Shown here piece by piece: positions 52,112 to 63,787 of a DNA stretch of 64,000 bases (position 1 is the stretch's first letter; each line of letters starts with the position of its first letter). Below the pieces are notes generated by a model. That model searched no databases. It had not been told where the DNA came from and was given only the letters and a program-made list of their open reading frames with translations. The stretch lies in NCBI GenBank assembly GCA_012845835.1, contig JABAKD010000013.1, positions 14,097,665 through 14,161,664 on the forward strand, in the 5' to 3' direction. The position numbers and the translations under genes are program-made. The stretch is from Undaria pinnatifida (taxonomy: Eukaryota; Sar; Phaeophyceae; Laminariales; Alariaceae).

Positions 52112-52112
<1 letters not shown>
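51370..52112. repeat. Family F copy 2
   Basis: GGTCTGGCCTGTCTTGTCGT, TTTCGTACCCGGTACG, TTTGTCTCACAGTCTGTGGC, later GCACTTCTCGCTTGTCTCGC, GTGCGGAACGGATACGGCAG, AATTCCAGTTCCGAGA and AAAGAATGATCATATATAAA. It lacks the MITE of copy 1. An AT dinucleotide run follows at 52117-52141. Confidence 0.65.
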
Positions 52113-52141
<29 letters not shown>

Positions 52142-52143
<2 letters not shown>

Positions 52144-52514
52144 GCGGTAGGAATAACGCCTTACAGAGGACGTGATGATTCTTCGATGACCAGACCTTCG
52201 ATTGTTGCGATATTTTCAATAACAGGACGACAATGTCATCGGCAATCTTTCTTGCATTGGAGCCAGATCATTAGGACGTATGGATCAACCCGAAAAACGC
52301 CGTAAGGAGACTATCGCTATAGTCTAAATAGCACCCTCCCGTATATTGGCCACCCTGAAATACGTACAAGTTCTCGCGCCACGGTTGTGGTTTAACATTG
52401 GACTTCGGCGACAATGCAACCACTAGCATGCCGACCGATGCCAGCCTCTAACGGAGCTCCGCGTTCCTTACAGCGAGCACAGCAATGCAGCAGAGCTAGC
52501 TGCAAAATACATGA
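52142..52514. other. No recognised feature
   Basis: Nothing recognised. Confidence 0.35.
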
Positions 52515-52910
52515 ATTCAGGGAACTCTGTACCGGATGAAAACACACCGAGGATTACACTTTTGGGTTGCGAGCATGTTAGACAATCAGGTTACGCTAAA
52601 ACGATTCAGCATGCTCTCAATGAACGCCGTCTCCGTGGGTTCCAATGTTCCCAGTTCCCGGTCGCGTTTGAAAGCGCAACACGTGCACCAAGCTAGTTCT
52701 CCGAGGTCATTCGTGGGGAATTTCGCAACTAACCCGGCATGAAAATATTTGCACCTCTCGCACGAGCCTGTAATCACGATATAGTTTACGTGAACAGACA
52801 TGACTAGTTCTACCTTGCCGTCGACAACCATGAGAAAAACACACGGATCAGTCCTAGACTGCTCCATGCCATACTCGACCACTGTTTTTACCAGTAGTCC
52901 GGCCCACTGA
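52515..52910 (-). pseudogene. Old Copia reverse transcriptase fragment
   Basis: The minus frame reads VVEYGMEQSRTDPCVFLMVV, then GKVELVMSVHVNYIVITGS where Copia RTs have a VDD motif (here VNY), then VAKFPTNDLGELAWCTCCAF and a segment ending FIESMLNRFSVT. The active-site aspartates are lost. It belongs to a different, much older Copia copy than the element starting 116 bp to its right. Confidence 0.82.
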
Positions 52911-53025
52911 CATCCGCACTATTATAGACCATACGATGATATATTTATGCGCACAGTCTTTCCTGACATGTCGCCACAACCATCGGGTAGTTTCGTGTAT
53001 ATGCTGTGTTAAATTCCGCACGTAC

Positions 53026-53557
53026 TGTTCGTGATAGCGGCATGTATGTATCAACTGTACTGCGGTGAAACTCTGATTGGTTGGTTTGAATAGCAGAACT
53101 GTTGATTGTATGTTGTTGTACCAGAATACTCTTCTTGTGGTGCTACGGTACTTCGGTAGATTGTACATGTGCACGAGTTATACATCGGACCGTAGTGGTG
53201 TGTACGGTACGTTGGTATGTCGGTACGTTGGACACATTGACGAATAGGAACATTCCTGTAGTGTTGCTAACACGATATAGCTTGTCTCAACGAACAGCCT
53301 AGCAATAAGTTACAGTTACATACGTTGTGTCACGGAGGTAAGTTACAGGGATCGTCTCGTGGTATCACCCACGAGCAGTCCCACGGGTATGTACGAGTAG
53401 GCACTATGCGAGGAGGTTTAGGTATTCGACTACGAGCGGTTGTTACTGGGCTGTGGAGAGTTGGCCCACATGACCCACTCCACTTTCTGACCTGTCTCTC
53501 CAGACATTGGTCTCTCTAATATAATACCTTTCTCCAGAAGCCACTGATTTACCAACA
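53026..53557 (+). repeat. Copia 5' LTR
   Basis: Begins TGTTCGTGATAGCGG and ends GATTTACCAACA. 532 bp, identical by eye to 58917-59448. The 60-70-residue ORFs in it are duplicated in the other LTR only because the LTRs are identical. Confidence 0.95.
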
Positions 53558-53645
53558 CGCTATAGCGCTATCGGTCGACTGCTGTACGTCCCCCTGGACT
53601 GTGTGCGACGAGACTGTGAGGGCGGCTTGATCAACCGGCCTCGTC

Positions 53646-54287
53646 ATGGCTGAACAGGAGGGAGGTGACCCTGCGGCAAACCAACAGGGTGACCCGCAGG
53701 GCTTTGGTGAGAGAATGGATTCCTTAGAGTCTCGAGTGTCTCAAATGCTGGATATGTTTTCTAACCAGCAGCAGATGCTCCAGACAGTTGTTGAGACACA
53801 CCAGAGGGAGAATGTGGAATCCTCTAGTTCGCGTGCTGCGCCGCGAGGCATCGAACTAGATTCTGGTGTGCACCAATCGGGTGCTGCCGGTAGGACCGCG
53901 GGGAGTACGGGAGGCGATACCCTAGGCTTTGGCGTGTCCGACATGAGGGTTGGGAGTAGGGGTGTTGTAGACCCAGGCTTGAACCCGCGTGTTTCTGATG
54001 AGAATCGTTCCTCTGTTCCTGCAGTAAACTTTGGTTCAGTTGACGGGACTGTTGGTGGGGCTTTAGGTAGCCAGTCCTCTGTTCCGCCCACTACCTCAGC
54101 AAGTGAGTGGTGGGGAAAAGTCGCTAGTGGGAACACACTGATCCCAGCGGCTGACAGTAGTTCGGGGGGGAGCTTGGGTGGGGTCTTTTCAAGAAAGTTC
54201 CCAAGGCTCCTGAATTTATCGGTACTGATGTATCGTATCCTTCATGGTCGCAGAATTTTCTGCTCAAAGCTCGTCACTACAATCTGA
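53646..54287 (+). pseudogene. Copia gag, N-terminal part, ends after a frame change
   Basis: ATG at 53646 opens a Gly/Ser-rich gag start (EGGDPAANQQGDPQGFGERM, then a coiled region LESRVSQMLDMFSNQQQML). Near the G7 run at 54164-54170 the sensible frame moves by one base: the downstream frame reads FKKVPKAPEFIGTDVSYPSW, while this frame runs on to a spurious stop at 54287. Loss or gain of one G, true or a sequencing error, would explain it; ribosomal slippage on the G run is less likely but possible. Confidence 0.8.
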
Positions 54288-57200
54288 GCGAGTCGTTCAC
54301 CTGTGATATCGACATTAAAATCGCCGACGTTAATTTCGACTTGACCCCTCGGGTAGAGAAGGGATACAGCGTTGGTGTACTGCGTCAGCATGAGATTGCT
54401 TGGTGGTTTCTGTTCGACTGCTTGAAGAAAGACAGCCACAAAAACATGGCAAGGCAAGCTGGTTCCCCGTATAAGGCTTTTCGCGCGCTCAAGGATCACT
54501 TTCTACCGTTGAGTCAGAGTCAAATTCGAGTGCAGGAAGAAAAACTGAAGTCTCTGCGCATGCGTCCCCACGAGAATCCCACAACTTTCTTTTCATCCAT
54601 CAGAGAGACGCTTGGTGTGTTGACCATGCTTGAAGTAACGAAGGATGATCATGAAGTGTGCAATCTCATGCTGGAAGGACTGTCCCCCGAGTACAAGACT
54701 TTACGTGAGACTCTTGTGGTGTTCTGTTCGAATGACCCCTCTTTCATCGAGACCAAAGTGCGTGAGCGGTACCTAGACTTGCAAGCACAGGGTGGTTCTA
54801 AGAAGCAAAATAGTGTTGCTCTGGTGTCTAGGCCTGCGAAGAAGAAGAGTAACTTCAAGAAGCACAACAAGCAGAAGTCTAACTCTGAGTCTGATTCCTC
54901 GAAGAAGTCTTTTCAGGGGAGGTGTCGCAAGTGTGGGGAGGTGGGTCACATGAAGCTCGACTGCAAGGCTCGCGTCATCCCTCATCCTTCGCAGACTGGA
55001 AAGCCCGAGGCCGACGAGAATGAGAGCGGTGAGCAGTGTGCTATTCCTGATTCGGATCTGGTGTGCAGAAATGGTAGTTACCGCATGAGTGATGACTGCC
55101 AAAAGGTGTTGCTTGCAGCATGTCGTAAGGAAGTGGTCTTGAAGGCGTGTGATGATTTGAGTAGGATGTGGTATGATGTCTCTGGTCTGAAGTGTCTGAT
55201 GACGTCCCGTGATGATCTGATTATGAGCGCCGTCAGTAATGATATGATCCTGAAAGCTGTCAACAAGGATAGATATGTCGAGGATTGGTATGCTGACACA
55301 GGCACTTCATATCACATGACTGATTCCCTGTCTTGCATGAGAGACTTGAAGCCTTGCCACAGAAGTGTGAATGGAATTGGTGGCGTGTCTTGTGAAGTAG
55401 CTTACTCCGGAACGCTAGACTTGGTATTTGTGACTGCCGACAGTGAGTTCTCCGTGGAATTGAAGAACGTATTGTACTCTCCCAACTTGGGGTATAATCT
55501 CTTTTCTCCGAGTGCTGAGTTTGATGGTGAGTCATGGAATGGTCTTGGTGGTCCTAATGGTGTTATGACTGCATTCAATGGACAAGTAACTTTTCAGAAC
55601 TTCGATGGCATGCTGATTGCGTCTGCGTATCGCCTAGGAGAAGCCTGTGTTGGTACGGTGTTGGCTGCTCTCACTCCCGCCAACCCCAAGCATGAAACTA
55701 CGATGGATATCAACAATTTCCACAATATTTATGCACATTCGCACGAGGGTCTGCTTCGCACTACTGCAAAGCGATTAGATACCAAGTTGGTTGGTGACAT
55801 GCATGCTTGTTCAGGGTGTTCGATGTCGAAGGCTATTCGGAAAGGAATCGTTCGGGAAACTAAACCTCGATCGGATAAAAAGTTGGGCAGAGTTTTTGTT
55901 GACCTGGGAGGAAGGAAGGACATTGCGTCCGTAGGGGGAAAACATTACCCCATGATTGTGAAGGATGATTTCACGAGACGTGCATGGCTGTATTTCCTGA
56001 AAAATAAATCAGACGCTGGCAGTGCTTTCCGGAGTTTTCTTGCGAGTGTGCGTGCTGATGGTGTCCCGTCATTGGTTGAGATTGTTAGGTCTGACAATGG
56101 TGGGGAGTTTTTCGGGGGGGGGTTTGCATCTGTGTGCAACGAGCTTTTGATCAAACAAGAGTTCACACCGGCTTATAGTCCGCAATATAATGGTGTTGCA
56201 GAGCGTGGGCTGGGATTGATAGAGGAGGCCGCGATGGCGGCTCGTATTCAAGCTTAAGTTCTTTTTGGGCATGTACATTTACCTAAGACTGATAAACTCT
56301 GGGCTGAGGCTATGCACTGGGCTTGCGAAGCGATGAACCACACTGCGTGTTCTGCTAACCCTGAATCCAAATCGCCGTATGAAATGTGGTATGGTGAACC
56401 TCGTCCCGCTAGACCGTATCCGTTTTTGAAGCCCGCCTACTGTAGGTGGCAGCGACCGTCAAAGCTGCTGCCGAAGGGTGAGAGTTGTTTCTATGTCGGT
56501 CCTTCGAGAGACCACCCGCGTGATTGTCATAGAGTACTTACGAGGGCTGGTACTATTCAAGAAACGAGGGATGTGACGTGGGAGGTGCTGCCGTCACAGC
56601 TCCCTCTGCTGCAACCTTCTTTGCCGATAGAGGTAGCAGAGGAGGGAGGGGAGGATAGTGACGACGATGTTGAAACCGAGATATGGCCGCTTGTGGGAAG
56701 AGGAGTCGCTCACACACTTTTGAAACGTGATGCCGTGCCCTCTGGTGCGGGAGTCGAGGAGGTTGAGAGTGTTGGCGCAGGTAGTATAGGCCCGTCCTTT
56801 TCTGTTCCATCTTCCCCTGCTGAACCGTCTGCCCCCGTGAACATTTCTTCTGGTAGTGTAGCTCCTTCTGTGTCTTCGCCTGTGAATGACGGGGAGGGCC
56901 AGGGAGGGCAGGAATCAGGAGAGGTAGAGATGGGGGATCTGGGAGGGGATGATGAGGTAGAGTCGATGGGGCAGGGAGGGCATGATGATGAAGAGTCGAT
57001 TGGGTCGGGAGGACTGGTAGAGGCGGAGGCATCCCCTCCAGCCGCTCGTCGTCCGCGGCATGTGGCCGAGCTTGCTGACTTTAATACTTCCGCGCGTGAA
57101 AATGATGAAGTGAGAGAAGGTAGGACTCGCGCGCAAACTCGTGCAGTCAACCAGCAGAGTGTACCCGGCCTCATGGCCACCCTAGGACCCATCTTCGCGA

Positions 57201-58831
57201 CAGAGGTCGTGTACTCATTGTTGTCGGAGCAGAGAGCAGGTGATGAGACGGAATTGCCGAAAGAACTGGTTCAGGATGTAGAATCGGAGCCTGGTAGTTA
57301 TCAGGAAGCCCCGCGTTCGAAGTACGCTGAGATTTGGGAAGGAGCCAGGTCTGCCGAAATTGAAGGCTTGATAAGAGCAGGAACGTTCACGTTGGCAGTA
57401 AAAGTCCCGATAGGCTGTAATGTGATTGATGCTAGATGGGTTTTCTAGTGGAAAGCAGACGAAACAGGAAAGATAGTGAAGGCCAAGGCTAGGCTTGTAG
57501 CGAAGGGCTTCAAGCAGAAGTATGGTGTGGATTATCTTGAGACATTCTCGCCTACCGCAAATGCTGCATCTTTACGATTGCTGATAGTGTTGGCGTGTTT
57601 GTACAATTTGGAATTACTCCACTGGGATATTGAGCAAGCATTTGTTCAGTCGGAATTGGATCACGAGGTGTTCATGAAGTTGCCTCCTGGCTGCGGGTCG
57701 ATGTCAGGAAAGGTTGTCCGTTTGAACAAGAGTTTGTACGGATTGAAGCAGGCTTCTAGGACATTTTACAAGAGGCTGGTGTCGGAACTGAAGAGGACTG
57801 GTTTTGAGCAGTCAATGTCTGACCCCTGTGTCCTGCGTTTCATGATGGGAGACGAGGTATTGGGGATGGTCGCGATCGACGTGGATGACATTCTGTATGC
57901 AGGAAGTAACAGCCTTGCCAAGGTGGTTGTGGCAGCACTAGGTGACTCTCTTCCTACGAAGGACTTGGGGGAGATCAAGTTCTTTCTAGGTTGTGAATAT
58001 ATTCGCGACCGTGAGGCTGGTACGATTGAGATTTCTCAGGAAAGTTATATCAGGAGTGTTCTCGAGAGATTCAATATATGTCGCACCAGCTCGATCCCTG
58101 CTTCCCTTGCCAATGATAACAGGTCCGTGATGGAGGATGAGGGGGCAGGAGATGTGCCGTTCCGAGTGGTGGTGGGGAGCCTGATGTGGATTGCCAGCCA
58201 GACAAGGCCCGACATCGCGAATGCTGTGCGGGCGGTGGCGAGGCACTCTGACGAACCAAAGAGGAGCCACTGGAAGGCAGCTCAGAAGATTCTCAATTAT
58301 CTTCTGGAAACGGCGCATCTGACTTTGAAGTTCAAGCAGGATAGTTCGGTAGACGCAGGCACGGTGGTGTATGTAGATGCTGACTTTGCAAGTAGGGCCA
58401 CTGACCGTAGATCAGTTTCGGGTGCGATGGTTTTCGTGGCGGCGATGCTTGTAGTTTGGATTTCTAGGACGCAGAAATGCGTTTCACAGTCAACTTCAGA
58501 AGCAGAGTATCTTGCGATGGGAGATGGTGTAAAGGAGGCTCTGTTTGTAAACGGAATGCTTCAGTTCCTGAGGCCTAGTGCGAAGCCTCGTAAGATAGAT
58601 GTCCTTGAAGACAACGAGGGAGCGATTGCGCTCGCAGAGAACCCGCTGAGCTCTAGTAGGAGTAAGCACATCGATGTGAGGCACCACTTTCTTAGGAATC
58701 TGACCGAGGAGGGTGTGATCGAAGTCACCCACGTCCCCAGCGAGAAACAACACGCGGACATCCTCACGAAGGCGTTGCCGAGAGATCTTTTTGAAGTTCA
58801 CCGCGACTTTGCACTTGGTATCAAGAAGTAG
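54188..58831 (+). pseudogene. Copia gag-pol polyprotein with two in-frame stops
   Basis: One frame carries the rest of gag (RVEKGYSVGVLRQHEIAWWF), the zinc knuckle CRKCGEVGHMKLDC (54923-54964), protease WYADTGTSYHMT (about 55285), integrase with an H/H/C/C segment (55730-55830), FVDLGG, VRSDNGGEF and YNGVAERG (D, D, E), RT with AKARLVAKGFKQKYGVDYLE, LNKSLYGLKQASRTFY and IDVDDILYA (about 57872-57898), and RNase H with VDADFASRATDRRSVSG and SEAEYLA, stop at 58829-58831. TAA (56255) cuts at the end of the integrase core; TAG (57446) cuts just before the RT. Catalytic residues look intact, so only these lesions prevent expression. Confidence 0.92.
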
Positions 58832-58916
58832 AAGTCTGAGTCGTTTTGTTTTTGTTTTTGTTTGATATGTATTTGGTCTGGTAGATACAACAGCCCCGAG
58901 GGAGGGTGTTCGTGAT

Positions 58917-59448
58917 AGCGGCATGTATGTATCAACTGTACTGCGGTGAAACTCTGATTGGTTGGTTTGAATAGCAGAACTGTTGATTGTATGTTGTTGT
59001 ACCAGAATACTCTTCTTGTGGTGCTACGGTACTTCGGTAGATTGTACATGTGCACGAGTTATACATCGGACCGTAGTGGTGTGTACGGTACGTTGGTATG
59101 TCGGTACGTTGGACACATTGACGAATAGGAACATTCCTGTAGTGTTGCTAACACGATATAGCTTGTCTCAACGAACAGCCTAGCAATAAGTTACAGTTAC
59201 ATACGTTGTGTCACGGAGGTAAGTTACAGGGATCGTCTCGTGGTATCACCCACGAGCAGTCCCACGGGTATGTACGAGTAGGCACTATGCGAGGAGGTTT
59301 AGGTATTCGACTACGAGCGGTTGTTACTGGGCTGTGGAGAGTTGGCCCACATGACCCACTCCACTTTCTGACCTGTCTCTCCAGACATTGGTCTCTCTAA
59401 TATAATACCTTTCTCCAGAAGCCACTGATTTACCAACACGTACAAAAG
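58917..59448 (+). repeat. Copia 3' LTR
   Basis: Same 532 bp as the 5' LTR, directly after the polypurine tract and followed by the target duplication CGTAC. Confidence 0.95.
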
Positions 59449-59453
59449 ATCGC

Positions 59454-60589
59454 GTGACGTCGAAATAAAACATGTTTAATCCCTTCTCATTTGTAACAGC
59501 GGCCAGAACTACTCTATGTACTACACTACAACTCTACAACTGACGCTGAACATAGAGTTGGTGCGATCGTCTCAAAGTAATCGACGTCCTGAACCTGGCT
59601 AAACCCCTTACCCACAACTCTAACCTTTAGCTTCGCTATGAAGCAATCTTAATATTTATTGTAGGAAAATGCCCTATTTGCTCCTACAGATCTCTGCCCC
59701 TTCGTCGATCCCGCGGCTTTGCACGCTCCGGCCGTGGTGTGACCGTTAAGCTATAGGGCCATCGCATCATGCCACGCCGTTTTACGCCCGCTACGGACTG
59801 CAGTAGCAGCAGCAGCAGCAGACCTTGTCGTGCAGCAGTGCGTTCAGCCCCTCGCCGGCTCACCCTTACAGCAGCGCTGTCGGACATGATCTCCCTCATC
59901 TCTTGCATCATCGATGCTTGCTTATTCTCCATCATCAGCTGAAGCTAGATCTTCAACTGCTGAAACTCCTATTTGGAGTCTCACTCCTATGAAGATATCC
60001 TCGCCTTCTGGTACCAGAACTCCCACGTTCAAGACACCAGTGTTGTCGTAGAGTCCGAGCCCGGATGCCCTGACCGACGACTTTTACTATCTCCGTTGTA
60101 TAAGAGGACAGAGAACAGAAAGAGAGCAGGGAGCGGAGAGCGGAAAGGGAGAGCGGAGAGCGGAGAGCGGGAGAGCGGAGTGCTCGAGCCCTCCTTCCAC
60201 GAGAAATTTGCAAACAAAACGACGACGAACATATACGCAGCCCTCTGCAACTTTTATAACCGTCGTGCTGTGACGATTCAAATTAACAAGACATGCCATG
60301 ACATGCACAATAAGCAGCTCCAACTCAGGCTGTGACGCTTCGGTTTGCGCAACACGCGTAGAAAGCACCCGCACCGCAGTGCGCCGTCGCGACAAGGACG
60401 CCGCTTCATCGGCATAGGATACGGGGGATACACCCACAGCCCCGGGCAGAAACGCCCAGAAAATACTTTGAAAAACGTTCCTTTTGATATGCGCCGCTAC
60501 TATAAATGACCTCCGGATGCCACAGGCCCTCGACTTCGACTAAATTGGTAACTCTCCCCGCACGCCTCTATGACTCCCAGATAATCACC
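59454..60589. other. Unrecognised, with a tRNA-like segment and an AGAGCGG microsatellite
   Basis: On the minus strand at about 59695-59765, GCCCTATAGCTTAACGGTCA and later GCGGGATCGACG resemble A- and B-box regions, but the T-stem does not pair well, so it is at best tRNA-derived. 60115-60182 is (AGAGCGGAG)n. No gene recognised; a 120-residue plus frame (59973-60335) runs through the microsatellite. Confidence 0.4.
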
Positions 60590-61110
60590 GATCAGCCAAT
60601 GGGGGGTAAGCTTTCCACACCGTGCGGGTCGGTATCGACCTAGGAGAACGCTTTTTCGTCCCCGTGTTGCTGGGGTTGTAGACGTATGTAGTGGTTTCTG
60701 GTCCGGGGATGAGACATTATCATTATCCTCTGGCGGAACCTCGGTGTTGATCTGAGGGGCAATTCTCCTCTCGCGCTGACTCTATGGTCCTCATTCAATC
60801 AGTAATCAGCCGATGGGCGGTGGGTTTTACACAACGTGCGAGGCGGTATCGACCCTGGAGATCGCTGGTTTCGTCTCCGAGTTGTTGGCGTCGCAAATCT
60901 TTGAGTTGACGTTTGATCCAGGGATGGAACGTCACCCTCCTCTGGCGTCGCTGGCTCCACAAGCCACAGCCAATCAGCAGCCAGCCGATAGAGCCGGAGT
61001 TTCCACGCCGTGCGGGGCGATATCAACGCGGTAGATCACCGTTTTCGAGCCCGGTTTGTCAGAGTTGTTTTGATATGGAGAGATTCCTGGATCGTCGATG
61101 GGACCTTATC
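60590..61110 (+). repeat. Family H array, plus orientation
   Basis: Three units: CCACACCGTGCGGGTCGGTA (60618), ACACAACGTGCGAGGCGGTA (60830) and CCACGCCGTGCGGGGCGATA (61003), each followed by TCGACC or TCAACG, a TTTTCGTC-type block and CTTATCCTCC-like sequence. Spacing about 212 and 173 bp. Inverse relative of 49880-50480. Confidence 0.6.
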
Positions 61111-61182
61111 CTCCCCGCCTGCGGCGAAAAATCGATTGCTCTGTGGCTGGAATATTCTTGTTCTCAGCAGCTACTTTCTGTA

Positions 61183-61960
61183 TCAAAACGAGGGGCCGAA
61201 CGGAAAACCCTTGAAGGGGTCGGTCCAGTTGAGCGATAGCGTCACCTTGAGAACATTGGCGACCGTGCAAGATTTGGCACCCTTGCGAGTGGTATCGGTG
61301 GTGTTGCAGATCCGTACCCAGCCACCGGCGGTGTTGGTAGGGGCTTGCTTGAGTGCGTTGAAGAGCGGCGAATTTTTGCGCTCCATGTGGGAGACGGCGA
61401 GGGCGTGCTGCTCGCACACCAGCTCGTTCGATCACCTGCAAGATGGTAGTATTCTGGGTGGTTGCGGGCGGGGTTCTGATAACCTACCGGAGCTGGCGAT
61501 GGCGAGGGTAGGTACGGGAGGTGGTTCATGCGCACCTCTTTTGGGGCTATATCTGGTAGAGATGTAGATCGGGCTGCTGTAGGCAGCTTCCAGGTGCGGC
61601 AAGTGTAGGTTCCAGTCATCCAGTCTTTCGTTGACGATGATCGCGACCTTCTGAGCCACGGTGTGGCTTACTTGCTCGACGCCATCGTTGCCGTCTGGGT
61701 GGTGGGTGCCTGTCGCGATTTTCCGCATGTCTAACCGCTTGTACACATCAAGTGACAGCTTGAAGCATAATAGATGACCGTGATTGGAAAGGAGGCTGAT
61801 CGGAAGCCTCCATAGAGGGAGATGTCTGTTGACCAGGATGTCGGCGATTTCTTCAGCCGTGAATTTTGCAACAGAAACGGCATACATGTCAGCGAGTCGG
61901 CTGCAAAGCTCCGCGGAGGGTAGGATATAGGAGTTCCCTCGAGGTGTAATACGGAGGGTC
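61183..61960 (-). pseudogene. Ty3/Gypsy integrase remnant
   Basis: The minus strand reads, 5' to 3' with frameshifts, LADMYAV-type sequence, then KFTAEEIADILVNRHLPLWR, LPISLLSNHGHLLCFKLSLD, VYKRLDMRKIATGTHHPDGN, DGVEQVSHTVAQKVAIIVNE and HLPHLEAAYSS. Then, in another frame, KNSPLFNALKQAPTNTAGGW and NVLKVTLSLNWTDPFKGFPF, the C-terminal part typical of chromoviral-like integrases. The second catalytic Asp (family SDNG) is Asn here (SNHG); the Glu (DGVEQ) remains. At least two frameshifts, non-functional. Confidence 0.85.
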
Positions 61961-63230
61961 CGACGTAGTCACCGCAACAGCAGAGATAGATGGTGAGGAG
62001 GGAGAAAGGAGAGATTGGTGCACCGCCAGATGAGAGGGCCTGCGCTCGTCGTACTGTAAGCATCGACGACGCTGTCACTCTGTGAAGATGCGCATGTCAA
62101 TCCACAAGACAAGGTTCTCGAGCATAGAAGTTGTGAGAGCAACACCGAGGTGGCAGAACGCGTTGGCGCGGCAGGCCTGCATGCTCCACGGGTGTGTTAG
62201 CAGGGGAATGCAGCTTGGCGTGAGATCGGCATCTAAAAGGCGGGCCGTGGGGATCGTCTGGACAAGCCAGGGCGGAGGGCATTAGTTTCCGAACGAGGGA
62301 GACGCTTCCTATTTCGTCCGTGTAGAAACACCCTTGGTCGACTATAGAACGCACTTCCGATAGCGGTGTCCGTTTGTGAAACGGACTATAGAACGGAAAC
62401 TGCCTGGAAGAACCGAGCAACGTCAGCAGAGGTCGTGTAGGATGGTGGCGTCACAAACCGGTTCGGCGCGTTCTTCACGCGCCCAGTCGGTGTCCGAGAA
62501 TCTCTTGATAGATTCGAATAACTCGACTTCTGCCATATGTGGACTACTCGGGGAGAGTGACTGGAGTGCTGGCACGTGTCAGCCCGGGGGGGACTAACGA
62601 GGTCGCAGCAGGGTTGACCGCATCGGTGACGTGCTGAATCAGCAGAATAGAAACTGGGCCGACGAGGCGCGCGGGCGAAACGCCAAACGCCAAGGCGGTC
62701 CGAGGCTGGCGCGGCTGTTGCACCTTGGGAGTTGGTCGTGAGGCTGGGCGTGAGTTTGACGTTTGCGCAAGCTCCGACACCGACGTTTCTTAAGAGCTCC
62801 AACCCACCCTAGGTTCACAGTGTTCATGCGAAGGCAGGTGATACGCGGCGGGCGTCGGTCAGTTGTTTTTTTCAATATTCGCCGACTGGCGGGTGAAAAA
62901 CAGACGATAAGCAAACATCACTGTCGGATGCAACCATTGGTTGATGCCCGGGTAGGAGTAGGTTCACAGAAGGGCACTCATGATGTACAAGCAGAGAAAG
63001 GGAAATGTATAGAACATCGTTGCCCCGTGGGAGCTCGTAGAAGATGCGCCAGTCAAGCCACGACGGAATAGAAATCATCAATATAAAAACATCCATATTG
63101 TATCTGTGGAAACACCAACAAATACGGTTACATGAATATCTTGTCACCGAGTACGTGAGCATCCTCAACAGCCCCTCTGCTCCCTGCTCGGTGAACGGGT
63201 AACACAGCATTGCTCGTCATACCCCCGTGA
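61961..63230. other. Probable upstream debris of the Gypsy element; otherwise unrecognised
   Basis: Minus-strand frames 62097-62420 and 62872-63210 could be the integrase zinc region and earlier pol, but no motif is good enough to assign them. Confidence 0.35.
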
Positions 63231-63787
63231 TTTAAAACAAGATCATCATGCAATCAAATCCAACAGGATACTCAAAACCCAAATACCAGACAAAAATCGA
63301 ACCTCAGATTCAATCCAAATCAGTTGAATATAGTGGTGTTAACCCCAACATCAACCCGGTAATCATCACTCAGCTGCCGTAACTAGGGGCATCCACCCCA
63401 GTAATCAAACAGCCATCAGCTGCTGTTGAATGAAGTAGGGTTGAACCGAGCATATTCCCATAACTCCAACATCTTCTAATAATCAAACTCACACCTCAAA
63501 TATCAAAAACAGAATATCATATTCCGTAATAAGAATATCATAATCCAAAAATAGAATGTCAAATCTCAAAACAAATCTGAAAACTCAAAAATAGAGTCTA
63601 TTAACCTCAAAACCAGAACCTCGAAACTCAAAAATAGAATCTCAAATATGAAAAACAGAATTTGAAAACTCAAAAACAGAATCCCAAAGCTTAAAAATGG
63701 AATCTCCAGCTCAAATGCAGAAGCCATATATATATGTGTATAGTACGGCGATCTACCGACTCGAAAATCACCCTCTCAGTCCTAACT
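63231..63787 (-). repeat. A-rich degenerate repeat, possible Copia 3' LTR
   Basis: Repeated CTCAAAAATAGAATC-like units (about 63540-63710). On the minus strand it follows the stop of a Copia pol fragment, and TGTTGGAGTTATGGGAATAT (about 63460) resembles a Copia LTR start; the other LTR would be outside the window. Confidence 0.4.

Larger units (their letters stand above)
53026..59448 (+). mobile_element. Full-length Copia LTR retrotransposon, recent but coding-defective
   Basis: 6,423 bp flanked by the 5-bp duplication CGTAC (53021-53025 and 59449-59453). The LTRs of 532 bp show no difference by eye. Domain order gag, zinc knuckle, protease, integrase, RT, RNase H is the Copia order. A polypurine tract (GAGGGAGGG, 58908-58916) precedes the 3' LTR. 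The sequence after the 5' LTR (CGCTATAGCGCTATCGG) is not an obvious TGG-type primer-binding site. Coding lesions: a frame change around the G7 run at 54164-54170, TAA at 56255-56257, and TAG at 57446-57448. Confidence 0.95.

Noticed and set aside
53102-53519. Identical small ORFs in 53.1-53.5 and 59.0-59.4 kb
   Set aside because: Identical because the LTRs are identical; not evidence of coding.
54188-58831. Stop-codon reassignment to explain the in-frame TAA and TAG
   Set aside because: Both TAA and TAG would need to be sense, but the methyltransferase uses TGA and the Copia pol itself ends at TAG; damage or sequencing error is simpler.
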